Of a DNA stretch of 64,000 bases, positions 32,761 to 42,800 are shown one piece after another. The notes under the pieces are model-generated. The model ran no database searches, had not been told where the DNA came from, and saw only the letters and a program-made list of their open reading frames with translations. Numbering within the stretch: the stretch's first letter is position 1; each line of letters starts with the position of its first letter. Both the position numbers and the translations under genes were made by a program. Source of the DNA: Chamaelirium japonicum (taxonomy: Eukaryota > Streptophyta > Magnoliopsida > Liliales > Melanthiaceae); NCBI GenBank assembly GCA_947650365.1, contig OX393554.1, positions 36,117,137 to 36,181,136 of the forward strand, written 5' to 3'.

Positions 32761-33552
32761 TGTTGGCAGGGAATACCTCAGATGAGGTCTCAATCCGTCG
32801 CCTTACGCTCGCGAAAGCGATTTAGGATTTTCGGATCTCCAACAATCCGAAGAGATGGATTGAATCCATCGACAATGATTGTAATCACAAAGAAAAGATA
32901 ACAAAAAGAAGCAATCCACACGACACAAAGAAGTTTGTTCATGCAGTTCCGAAATTCCTACCTCTACCGGTGTCAGTCACCGCCCTGGAGTAATATGGAA
33001 TTAGATTCAGTTTATAACCCTCTTCTTTTTCCACGCCTCCACCGTATCTCAAGGAGACCAATCTTTTATCTCGATCCCCGATCTTCGTCTCTCGAACTTA
33101 ATAGAGAAGCCTGAAGTAAGGCCCTAAAACCAGCCGTCAAACACAATAACAACTCCTTACAAAACCTAAGGTGAAAATCTTATTTATAGCCCCAAAAATC
33201 TGTGCAAACCCGAGTCCAACCCGTGCACGTTTTGTGCCTGGAGCCCAGTGGCTGGCGTCAATGACCTGGAGCTGCAAAAAGTCACTTAACGTGAGGCTTT
33301 CGTCTTAGATGCCATTGGGCGCCAACCCAAGGTTAGCCTCAATCCTGGTGCCTGCTAGTGATCGAGCGCCACACAGTTGGTTCTCAGGGTGTCAACTCGC
33401 TAAAGTGCGTGCCCGGGTCCTTCGCGTCGGGCCTTCTATCGCGCTTTGTCCTCGTCGAAACTAAGCCAAAACTCTGACATGCGGGGGTGGAGTCACACGT
33501 GTGAGCGAGAGAATAAAGAATCACACAAACAGATAAGCAATCGCAAAACACA
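32761..33552 (-). repeat. 5' LTR of Copia no. 3
   Basis: On the + strand it runs from TGTTGGCAGGG next to the primer-binding site to AAAACACA. On the minus strand it therefore begins TGTGTTTTGCG and ends CCAACA. The outer boundary is inferred from the TG dinucleotide alone, because no second LTR exists to compare. Confidence 0.65.
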
Positions 33553-33709
33553 TTATTTTTTGGGGAAGTTTGACATAAATCCTTTTTGAGAGATGACTTT
33601 TAGCAGAAGACACGTTAATTTTAAAATATATCTCAAGTCCTCCCGATGAATATATATGCTTTCTTAAACAAATGTATACTCTTTCTGAAGACGAATCTAT
33701 ATCTATATA

Positions 33710-34013
33710 TCTATACTAAAATGGAAGCCTCTCTCCCGTGTTGTGACACATGGACGTCTTTTAAAGAGCTAGAATTCTTCTCCCGTGTGTGAAAACGGCT
33801 CTCTTTTAAATCCATTTAAAAACCTACCATAAAGATGATAAATTTTCATTCAATGGCATTTAATGATCATTTGATGTTAATCTCTCTCTCTCTCTCTGTA
33901 ACAAGTGAATCACACTCACTTCAGATTTCACACTTCTTCGAACAGTTATGATGTCGTCTTTGCCAAATAGAGTGCATCAAGCACATTTGGGCATTGCCTG
34001 GGTTTCTTACTAG
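33710..34013 (+). mobile_element. Helitron-like element, copy A
   Basis: It begins TCTATACTAAAATGGAAGCC and ends with the hairpin-like GGGCATTGCCTGGG, then TTTCTTACTAG. It is about 300 bp and encodes nothing. It is homologous to copies D and E in the opposite orientation. Confidence 0.75.
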
Positions 34014-34015
34014 TA

Positions 34016-34381
34016 TCTATACTATATACTAAAACGGAAGCCTCTCACCCGTGTTGTGACACGTGGATGCCTTTTAAAGAACCATAATCATTCTTCCATG
34101 TGTGAACACAGCACGTGGACGTCTTTTAAAGAACCATAATCATTCTTCCATGTGTGAACACGGCTTAGTTTTAAATCCTATTAAAAATCTACCATAAAGA
34201 TAATAAAACATCATTCAATGACATTTAATTATTATTTGATGTTAATCTCTCTCCCTCTCTCTCTCTAACAAGTGAATCACACTCACTTTAAATTTCATAC
34301 TTCTTCGAATAGTTGTGATGTCATATGTGCCAAATGGCTGTGCATCAAGCTCATCGGAGCATTGCCCGGGTTTCTTATTAG
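34016..34381 (+). mobile_element. Helitron-like element, copy B
   Basis: It begins TCTATACTATATACTAAAAC and ends GCATTGCCCGGGTTTCTTAT plus TAG, with the terminal C changed to T. An internal duplication of the GTGGACGTCTTTTAAAGAACC block makes it longer than its neighbours. Confidence 0.72.
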
Positions 34382-34665
34382 TATATACTAAAATGGAAGC
34401 CTCTCTCCCGTGTTGTGACACGTGGACGTCTTTTAAAGAGCTAGCATTCTCTTTTTTAAATCCATTTAAAAACCTACCATAAAGATGATAAATTTTCATT
34501 CAATGACATTTAATGGTCATTTGATGTTAATCTCTCCGTCTCTCTCTCTCTAATAAGTGAATCACACTCACTTCAGATTTAACCCTTCTTCGAACAGTTG
34601 CGATGTTGTCTTTGCCAAATAGCGTGCATAAAGCACATTCGGGTATTGCCTAGGTTTCTTACTAG
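34382..34665 (+). mobile_element. Helitron-like element, copy C
   Basis: It begins TATATACTAAAATGGAAGCC directly after copy B and ends GGGTATTGCCTAGG, then TTTCTTACTAG. It is homologous to copies A and B. Confidence 0.72.
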
Positions 34666-35094
34666 TCTATATTATTTTTGAAGACGAATGTATACTTGTA
34701 GAGACCTTAACTAATATAGCAACTTATGGTGTCCTATGGCTTAATATTGCAAAATAGTTAAGGATCTATAACTAATTTGTCTTTTTTTTTTTAATGTGTG
34801 TGTGACAACATATTGCATTTGACAAGATTGGACATACATAAGAATATGCCCCAGCCATTATCCCAAGATACACTGATGGCCTTCACAACTCAATTAAGAG
34901 ACGCCGTGATGTGTGAGAAGGCAAAGGCACAAACAATAGCGACTTGCATATATTTTGTGACAGTGATAACTTAATGCACAAAACTTGAGTACGAATTAAA
35001 GAAATTTATTGAATCATTGCATGGAATCGAAAGTTAACATAGCAAATTAATAAAATTGAATACATAACATGAGACTACAACAAGTTATGAGGAT
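34666..35094. other. no gene recognised
   Basis: AT-rich sequence up to the outer gypsy LTR. A GAAGACGAATGTATACT-like phrase here also occurs before Helitron copy A. Confidence 0.5.
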
Positions 35095-36024
35095 TGTTCG
35101 GGGGATTTTTCGCTGGTCCGTGCGGGCTGCCTGCAAGACAAAGAAAAGAGAACGTGAGAACGGCTGGCTCCCTTAGGAGCGCAGACCCTCCGACGCTCAA
35201 GTCAGTCACGGTGGCACAACGGCGAGCTGCGGTATACCAAAGTGGTAGGGAAAAGGATTTTGACCCTGTACTATGGAGCATGGGGGTGAGCATTTATAGA
35301 CATTGGCGACCTACCGCTGTCCGACACGTGGAGATTCTTCCAGGGCCTTCTAGACCCCCACGTTCTGGCTCGCGTGGGTCTGACAGTCCTTGGTACTCAC
35401 GCCCTGACATTCTGTCGTTAAGCCTGCCAGGCGGTTTGAGTGGGGGAGAGCATCTTTCTTGTTGCTGCCAGCTGGCTGTTCTGGAATGTTCAAGTCTGGG
35501 CGATCTCAAAACTGACTCTGGCGGGCTTCCATGGAAGTTAGTCCACGTAGCCTCCGTGGGATTTCGACACCTGGCCACCTTTATGTCTTTCTATGGGGGC
35601 GACCTCCGGTGGGAAGCCAGGGCGAGCTCGTCCTCCGTTGCTCCGCCTTCTCTTCCACATCTATCAAGAGTCGGACCTCGCAGGAGCGACCTCTTCGATA
35701 AATAGGAGAGTCTTGGTGAGCTCCGGAGTGGGTTTGGGCGAGCTCCTGAGCGAGCATGGGCGAGCTCCTGAGCGAGCTTGGGCGAGCTCCTGAGCGAGCT
35801 TAGGCGAGCTCCTGACTCCTGAGCGAGCTTTGGCGAGCTCCCGAGTGAGCTTAGGTGAGTTCCAGTGAGTTTTGGCGAGCTCCTTAGTGAGCTTAGGCGA
35901 GCTTCTGAGCGAGCTCTATGCCCAGGCCCCTTCAGCCCAATGTGGATTTCGCTCCCTGTCAAGATGATTTGATGAGCACGAGGGGGGAGGCGAACTCCAG
36001 GGTAGATTTCAGCTACCCCCAACA
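35095..36024 (-). repeat. 3' LTR of the outer Tat-like gypsy element
   Basis: The + strand starts TGTTCGGGGGATTTTTCGC, the reverse complement of an LTR end like the TTTTCCCCCACA of the inner gypsy. It ends CTACCCCCAACA. Next to it, on the minus strand, is the purine tract GGAGGGGGTAATG, close to the GGAGGGGGTAAC of the inner element. A TATA-like TCTATAAATGC lies at about 35292 (minus), and GGCGAGCTCCTGAGCGAGCTT repeats fill 35715-35915. The partner LTR would be beyond the window, so the boundaries rest on terminal motifs. Confidence 0.72.
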
Positions 36025-36790
36025 TTACCCCCTCCTGAGGGAGCGACCAAGGAGACTTTGGCGCTTGCTCAGGAGTTTTGTTGCACATGCCGGGCGGACT
36101 GGGAGTACCAGTCATTGGCGGCTTCCACCTTGTGGGCGGCGGGCACCTGCCGTGGGCGGTCTGCGCCGAGAGTTTTGACTGTCAGTATTTCACAAACGCT
36201 GGGCGGGCCGGGAGCGTCAGCCACGAGCAATCTCCTTCCGGCGTGAGCTCATCACTCGCGGTCAGGGTCTGCCTCAGGCGAGTTGCGGGCACCAGCCGTG
36301 GGCGGTCTGCGCCGAGAGATTTGACAAACGCTGGGCGGGCCGGGAGCGTCAGCCACGAGCGATCTCCTTCCGGCGTGAGCTCATCACTCGCGGTCAGGGT
36401 CTGCCTCAGGCGAGCTGCGGGCACCAGCCGTGGGCGGTCTGCGCCGAGAGCTTTGACTGTCAGTATTTCACAAACGCTGGGCGGGCCGGGAGCGTCAGCC
36501 ACGAGCGATCTCCTTCCGGCGTGAGCTCATCACTCGCGGTCAGGGTCTGCCTCAGGCGAGCTGCGGGCACCAGCCGTGGGCGGTCTGCGCCGAGAGATTT
36601 CACAAACACTGGGCGGGCCGGGAGCGTCAGCCACGAGCGATCTGCGTCGAGAGTTTTGACTCTCAGTACTTTATAACGCTGGGCGGGCCGCGAGTATCAG
36701 CCACGAGCGATCTCCTTCCGGTGCGAGCTTGCCACACGCGGACAGGGTCTGCTTCGGGCGAGCTGCGGGCACCAGCCGTGGGCGATCTTG
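36025..36790 (-). repeat. hypervariable 3' region of the outer gypsy element, about 132/146-bp tandem repeats
   Basis: GCTGGGCGGGCCGGGAGCGTC-like starts recur at 36198, 36330, 36476, 36608 and 36677. The spacing is mainly 132 or 146 bp, the longer unit containing an extra TTTGACTGTCAGTATTTC-type insert. This occupies the same position, between antisense ORF and 3' LTR, as the 119-bp array of the inner element. Confidence 0.85.
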
Positions 36791-37091
36791 TGACTTGGGT
36801 ATCGCACCAAATCTCCAATAGTCGCTTCACCTTAAATGCGGCGCGAGGCTCAATGCTGATACAACGAATCTCATCATGAGATCCCGATCGGCGCGAGACA
36901 CGTGTCACCTCCTCATTCGCTCTTCTTTTGTCAGTAAATGACAGTGTCGGCGCCGGCGCAGCCTTTTCCACGCGTGGCCCACGTGGCGCTTGACGATTGG
37001 AAAGAAACAAGCTGTCGCTTTGATTGCCGTCACATCGCCTCGCCGAGCGCGCTCGGGCATTAACTGCGGCTCGATTCACCTGCCTCTCACC

Positions 37092-37106
37092 CGTCTATAA
37101 ATAGGG
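37092..37106 (+). promoter_or_regulatory. TATA box of the outer antisense ORF
   Basis: GTCTATAAATAGGGG is a near-ideal plant TATA box about 95 bp upstream of the ATG at 37193, on the same strand as the ORF. Confidence 0.7.
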
Positions 37107-37192
37107 GATGGGGGGCGATAATTACCGTCGCGTAAAAAAAACAGCTCTCCCTTCTTTCTTTGCTTTCAGCTCGCCTTTGCTTTTCTGCTTTC

Positions 37193-38874
37193 ATGGCCTC
37201 CGCTGTCGATGCTGCTGCCGCTGCCGCCCAAGCTTCTGAGCCCGCCGCAGAGAGGGCTGTGGTCTGGCTGCAAAACCCGAGCGGGGTGCCCGTTGGGGAC
37301 AGTATCCGGGCGGCGATCGATCTCCCTCAGGAGATCCTCGTCACCGAGATGCCACTCTCGGGGAGGCCGCCCCAGGGCACAGTAGCTTCTGTCGGGCTAC
37401 TGTGGTCCGGGCTGCGGTTCCCCCTGAGTCATCTCGCCGGGGAGCTCCTGGAGTTGACGGGGCTTTGCCCTGCTCAGCTCTCAGGAAACTCCTGGGGGAT
37501 ACTTTACGGGCTGTCCCAGCTGGAGACCGCCCTGAAGGCGAGGATCCCACTGAGCTATCTGCTCAAAAAGTGGCTCCTCAAGCCCTCGCCGGTTTTCAGC
37601 TCCGCGGGCTGCGGCTACTTCTACCTCGCCGGGCGACCTTGCGAGGTGCTCCCCTTCTCCACCATCGAGAGCAAGGACCGCCACTGGAAGGACTATCCTT
37701 TCGTGGCGGTCGGCGACTGGCGCGGGCGGCACAGCGGAGTCCCGGCTCACCTCGGGGTTCCCCCGATGGCGGTCTTCCAGGAGATCTCCTTCTACAAGGC
37801 GGGAAAGAAGAAGTGCATCGCTCCCGACCGGGAGCGATCTCTGGACGAGGCGATCCTCCACTACCTCGGCGGGCGGACTCCGGAGAAGATCACCGCTCCC
37901 GACTTTGCCTTCCAGCTGAAGGACGGGAAGACCGGCGCTATTCTGCTGAAGCAGAAGATCGTCCGGAAGAAGAAGGAGGAGGAGGTCGGCGCTATTTCGC
38001 CGATGCAGAACGCTCCTCCCTCCAAAGGGGCCAGCAAGGGGGCAGGGGGCTCGGGAGGCAACCCCCGCAAGAAGACGGTCCGGAGGCGGGCTTCGCCCAT
38101 CCGCCTCAACGACCCCGACACCATGGAGATGCTCCGCCAGGGCGAAGCCTCCGCTCCTCCGCAACCTCCTCGCCCGGACGCCGGCCCAGGTCAGCCTTCC
38201 GCCCCAACTCCAATTGTCCGCCGCAAGATCCAAATGGTTGAGCCCGACGACCCGAACATCGACCTCCCGCTAACCATGGCGGAAGTCGAATCCGGGATGG
38301 CCCAGATATTAATGGGCTACTTCCCGGGCGATCTGACCGTCCCTCTTCGTGTAGCAGTGCTGACGCCGGAGATGGAGGCCCGCGGGAAGAAGAGGGCCAA
38401 ACGCGCGGGGCCCATGCCCTCGAACACCCAGACGGAGCAGCGGCGAAAAGCGCTGGAGGAGGCGGGCTTGGACTCGGAGCCCAGTTGGACGGACTCCGAG
38501 GAGGAGGCGCCAGGCTCCGAGGAGGAGGGGCCCGCCCCTCAAGCTCTTCGGGCGGAGCCCGCCGCTCCTGCCCAAGTGGAGAAGCCCGCAGCTCCATCAG
38601 CTCCCGCGCCAGGGGCGGGACCGAGCGGGCAGGAGCTTCCACCTTCTCCCGCCGGGGTGGAGGTTCAGCAGGGCGGGGTGCCACCCTCTGCTCCTCGGGA
38701 AATTTCCCGCGAGGACAGTGGGCGGGAAACCCCCGCTGCCGCTGCGACCTCTACGCCCCCTGCAGCTTCCATATCCGCTCCTCTGCCCTCGTCATCTGGA
38801 CGGGGCAAGGAGAAGGCGGACTTCCCGGAGGATATGGGGGACTTGATCTATAGGTCCCCCTCCTTCGTGGATAT
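37193..38874 (+). pseudogene. first part of the split outer antisense ORF
   Basis: This is the 5' part from ATG 37193 to the GATAT target duplication of the inner gypsy element. It holds the conserved gypsy-type domain (residues 70-110) and Lys-rich KKKEEEVG-type and Pro/Ala-rich acidic segments. The frame runs on into the LTR only by chance. Confidence 0.85.
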
Positions 38875-39695
38875 TGTGGGTGCAAATTTTGGTAGGAAAT
38901 CTGCAAGCAGCGGGACCCACCGGCCCTGCCTGGTGGGCCCCCCGAGTACTACAGCGGGACCCACCGGCCCTGCCTGGTGGGCCCCCGAATACCACAGCGG
39001 GACCCACCGGCCCTGCCTGGTGGGCCCCCCGAGTACTACAGCGGGACCCACCGGCCCTGCCTGGTGGGCCCCCGAATACAGCAGCGGGACCCACCGGCCC
39101 TGCCTGGTGGGCCCCCGAGTACCACAGCAGGACCCACCGGCCCTGCCCGGTGGGCCCATGAAGGCTTCCGAGGGACCCACCAGCCCTGCCTGGTGGGCCC
39201 CTAAGACGGCAGCGGAGCCCACCAGCCTTACCTGGAGGATCCCCAGATACGACAGCAGAAAACCGCCATTTACCACCAGAGAATCCTATAAATAGCAGAG
39301 CCTTCGAATGTAAAAGGATCGAATCTCAGATCGAATTCTCGGTTCTAAAAAACCAGAGCTCTGGGATTTCCAACTTCCCATCTTCCACCTCTCTTTGATC
39401 TTCTTTTTCTCTCGAAGAGATCAGAGTTTTCAGTGATACTCGGCCTGTCGAGATCACTTCAACATAAGTGTTAGTGAATTCGGGTTGCTCCCTATAGCAC
39501 GGAGACGTAGGCTTCGACTGAACTCCGAGATCACATCTCTTGTGTCAAACTCTCTCTCTGATTGCCTCTCTGTTTACATATCGAAAGAGGTAACTTCAGC
39601 TCCAATTGACAGATCGATCAACGATCTTCAACTCGAACCTTCAATTGACTGGTGCTGCGAGAGTCTTCGGGTCGGCACGAAGATTTTCCCCCACA
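38875..39695 (+). repeat. 5' LTR of the inner gypsy element
   Basis: It runs from TGTGGGTGC to TTTTCCCCCACA. It includes a TATA box (CCTATAAATAGC, about 39286) and a block of tandem GGGACCCACCGGCCCTGCC units. Confidence 0.96.
38904..39240 (+). repeat. tandem repeats of about 43 bp in the gypsy LTR
   Basis: Eight units contain GGGACCCACCGGCCCTGCCT then GGTGGGCCCC; the last three are more diverged. Each unit is internally complementary (GGACCCACC with GGTGGGCCC). The same block is at 52180-52516, and a decayed version lies at 11930-12180. Confidence 0.92.
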
Positions 39696-39696
39696 G

Positions 39697-39714
39697 TTTG
39701 GCGCCGTCTGTGGG
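39697..39714 (+). promoter_or_regulatory. primer-binding site of the inner gypsy element
   Basis: TTTGGCGCCGTCTGTGGG starts one base after the LTR. This form is typical of plant Tat/Athila-type gypsy elements. Confidence 0.88.
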
Positions 39715-39850
39715 ATGCGATCAAAAAGTCCAACTCTCCGTTACTACTTGATCGGTTGAACCTACAACTGATCTTGATAGTCAAACTTCCTCGCCCTCTC
39801 GGTTGATCAGACAACTGAACGGCACTCTCGTTGCACCTTTCGCTCTCTGA

Positions 39851-42800
39851 ATGGCGAAGACGAAACATCAAGGTCAACCAGAAGGAAGTAACACTCAACA
39901 ACAAGCTCGTCCTGAGACTCGTTCAATGAGTCAAAGGCTCAACTTCGGACAGCCCCTTGCTGCTCCTGAGATGGGGGTTCGTTCAGGGAGTGGCAAGTCT
40001 GTCGATCGACCTATCGCCCACCCCGCGCGACAGTCGATTGGGCAAACAACACCCGCTCCTGCTGAAGACCCTCCGTCGACCTACCAAATTTCTGCAGTCG
40101 ACTTCCAATTGCTCCAATTGGCGAAGCAGAATGCCACCCTCACTGCTGAGAGGGATGCTCTGAAGAAAGCAGCTTCCGAGGCTGGGATCGCTCTACCTAT
40201 TCCCTCTGCAAGCGAGAGGGTCGATCTTCCACGACATTCAATCCACTCCGAACAGCGGAGGTCAATGGGTACTACTGCCCTCGAGAGGATTCGATGTGAT
40301 CCAACCCCCTCTGCTGCCCCCTGGAAGCAGAGTGTTTGGGATCGCCTCGAAGATGAGTCATCCCAATCTTCTTCTGGCCGCAACTGCGACAAGAGAATAC
40401 CTTCGAAGCTCAACATACCAAGGAGGCATCAGATGAAAGGCGCTCCTTCAAAGAGTCGAGTTTCCCTTTCCATCCCACTTCAGCGTGGGTTTGGATCGGA
40501 CCTCCGACATCGACTTCAACCGGCAAATACTTCGATGCCTGAGCAAGACCTTGCGATCTTACCTCTTGACCCACCTCTAGGTCGAGGACATGGTCGCAGG
40601 GATGGCTATTCTTCTGCCGGACCTCTACATCGAAGTCTCTTTGAGACAACATTTCCAAGAGGATGGAGAACTCCTGTCCTCCCCAAATTCAACTGCGTCC
40701 GAGGAGATCCTACTCTCCATATTCTCGCATTCAAGCAAGCTTTAACACCACACGAAGAAGAAAACAATGTGCTCTGCCGCACCTTCGCAGGAAGTCTCGA
40801 TGAGCCGTCGCTCGACTGATATCACAATCTCCGAGCTGGGTCTATTACCCAGTTCGATGTTTTAGCTAAACTCTTCGTGCAGCATTATCAGCTCAATCTA
40901 AAGCCCGAGAAGAAGCTCGACTCTCTATATCGGCTAAGGATGGGTGCTGACGAGACTCTCCGAAGTTTCACTAGGAGGTTTCGCAACGAGCATGCTGCCC
41001 TCTCTGGAAGACATCTGGATGATGAAGCCATTATGTTGGCTTTCCAGAACGCTCTCCGCTTCGATCTACACATCTACAACAACTTCATCCGTAATCCCCC
41101 TCCTTCTCTGGGTGCTATGTTCGATCGAATCCAGAGAGAGATCGAGGTCGAAGACGATCAAGTCGCTCGTAAAGGGCGAGAAGCAAAACGAAGGCCTGCG
41201 GAAAGAGAAGCTCCTAAGTATGCCGCCAAGGCTCACAACGCTGAGGCAGCAGCCCCTCCAGCCAACAAACGATCAAAGAATGATGGACGTCGATCTCCAA
41301 CGAAGACCACTTTCACCGAGTGGAATATGCCGGTCGAACAGATACTCGACCGCATTCAATATGAAGAGTTCGTTCGGAGGCCCAACCCTCTTCAGCCGAA
41401 CTCGAAATTTATAGCTGATAAAACAGTATATTGCGACTTCCACCGAAGTCACGACCACTCCACCGATCGGTGTTTTCGGCTGAAGTTCCATCTTGAAGAC
41501 CTATTGCGAGAAGGCCATCTTCAAGAATTCGTCAAAGGCGGACATGATCAACGCCGAGCCTCTGCAAAGGGGAAAGAAGTGTGTTGGGTACATCAAATCT
41601 CCTCCAACCGGCAACCAATCTCTGTGAAAGCCAATATCTTTGGCATTCACGGATCATTGCACAATCAATCAATAACCGGGAAAGAAGTGGATCGACAAGT
41701 TCGACGCATCTTCCATGTTCGTGCTGCAGCAAACAAGGAAGACACTTGGATCGAGAAGCCCATCGAAGGTTTGGCTTGGCCCTCTATCGTCTTCAATGAC
41801 GCAGATCTTCAAGGAGTTCATACTCCCCATCGAGACCCTCTTGTCTTGAAACTCCTCATCGACGGAAGCACTGTCAACCGGATCCTCATTGACACCGGAA
41901 GCTCCATCGACATTATGTTTTCAGACTGCTTCAAACGTCTAGGACATAAGTATCAAAGCCTCGACGTCGTCCCGACCGTGATCACCGGCTTCAACGGCGA
42001 ACAAAGCATCACGGTGGGCAAGTCCAGATTTACCATCGACCTCAGCCGAGAGACTCGAGTCTCGGTGAGGTTTGCAATCATCGAAGGAATGTCTAGCTAC
42101 AACGTCATTCTTGGGCGGCCATTCCTCCACCAGATCAATGTCATCTCGTCTTCTTATCACTAACTTCTCAAGTTTGCAACAGGAGAAGGCATCGTCTGCA
42201 TTCGAGGTGATCAACAAGCTGGAAGGTCTTGTGAGGCTGCTGCGGCTAAAACAGATCGAAAGATCAACATTGCTCCTCCAAAGCGGCCACGAGATGAAGC
42301 TGGTCCCTCTTCCAAATAGCAATCAAAGGAGATTCCGCTGACCGAACCTCCACCAATCGAATGGGAAACATCACCTTCAATTGAAGAAATCATCCCTATC
42401 AACATTGGCAGTGGAGATCTCCCTCGATAAACATTTATTGGTACCGGTCTTAGCGACGCAGAAGCGCAAGACATGGTATCCTTCCTCCAGTCCAATATCG
42501 ACGTCTTCGCCTGGTGTTTCGAAGACATGCCTGGTATCAATCCGGATGACGCTTGTCACCGACTTGCAATCAAAGAAGAAGTGAAACCTGTCAAGCAAAA
42601 GCCACGCACCATCCGGCCAGAGCTGCAAGTTGCTGTTCAAGAAGAAATCACCAAGCTACTCGCAGCAGGCTTCATCCGAGAAGTAGAGTATCCTACCTGG
42701 ATCTCTAACATAGTTGCTGTTCCAAAGAAGAATGGGAAAGTCAGAGTCTGCATCGACTTCACCAACCTCAACAAGGCTTGCCCCAAAGACCCATTCCCCA

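Larger units (their letters stand above)
29345..33552 (-). mobile_element. Ty1/Copia no. 3, truncated and internally deleted
   Basis: On the minus strand it has a 5' LTR (32761-33552), a primer-binding site (32746-32760), gag, part of the protease region, integrase, the start of the reverse transcriptase and the end of RNase H. Most of the reverse transcriptase and the 3' LTR are missing. A Cassandra element interrupts the gag/zinc-knuckle region. The sequence type differs from Copia no. 1 and 2. Confidence 0.85.

Noticed and set aside
38874..39204. Repetitive frames with GPTGPAWWAPEY-type units, also at 52138-52480
   Set aside because: These are translations of the 43-bp LTR tandem repeats in different frames. 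The unit length leaves all frames open, and they lie inside both LTRs.
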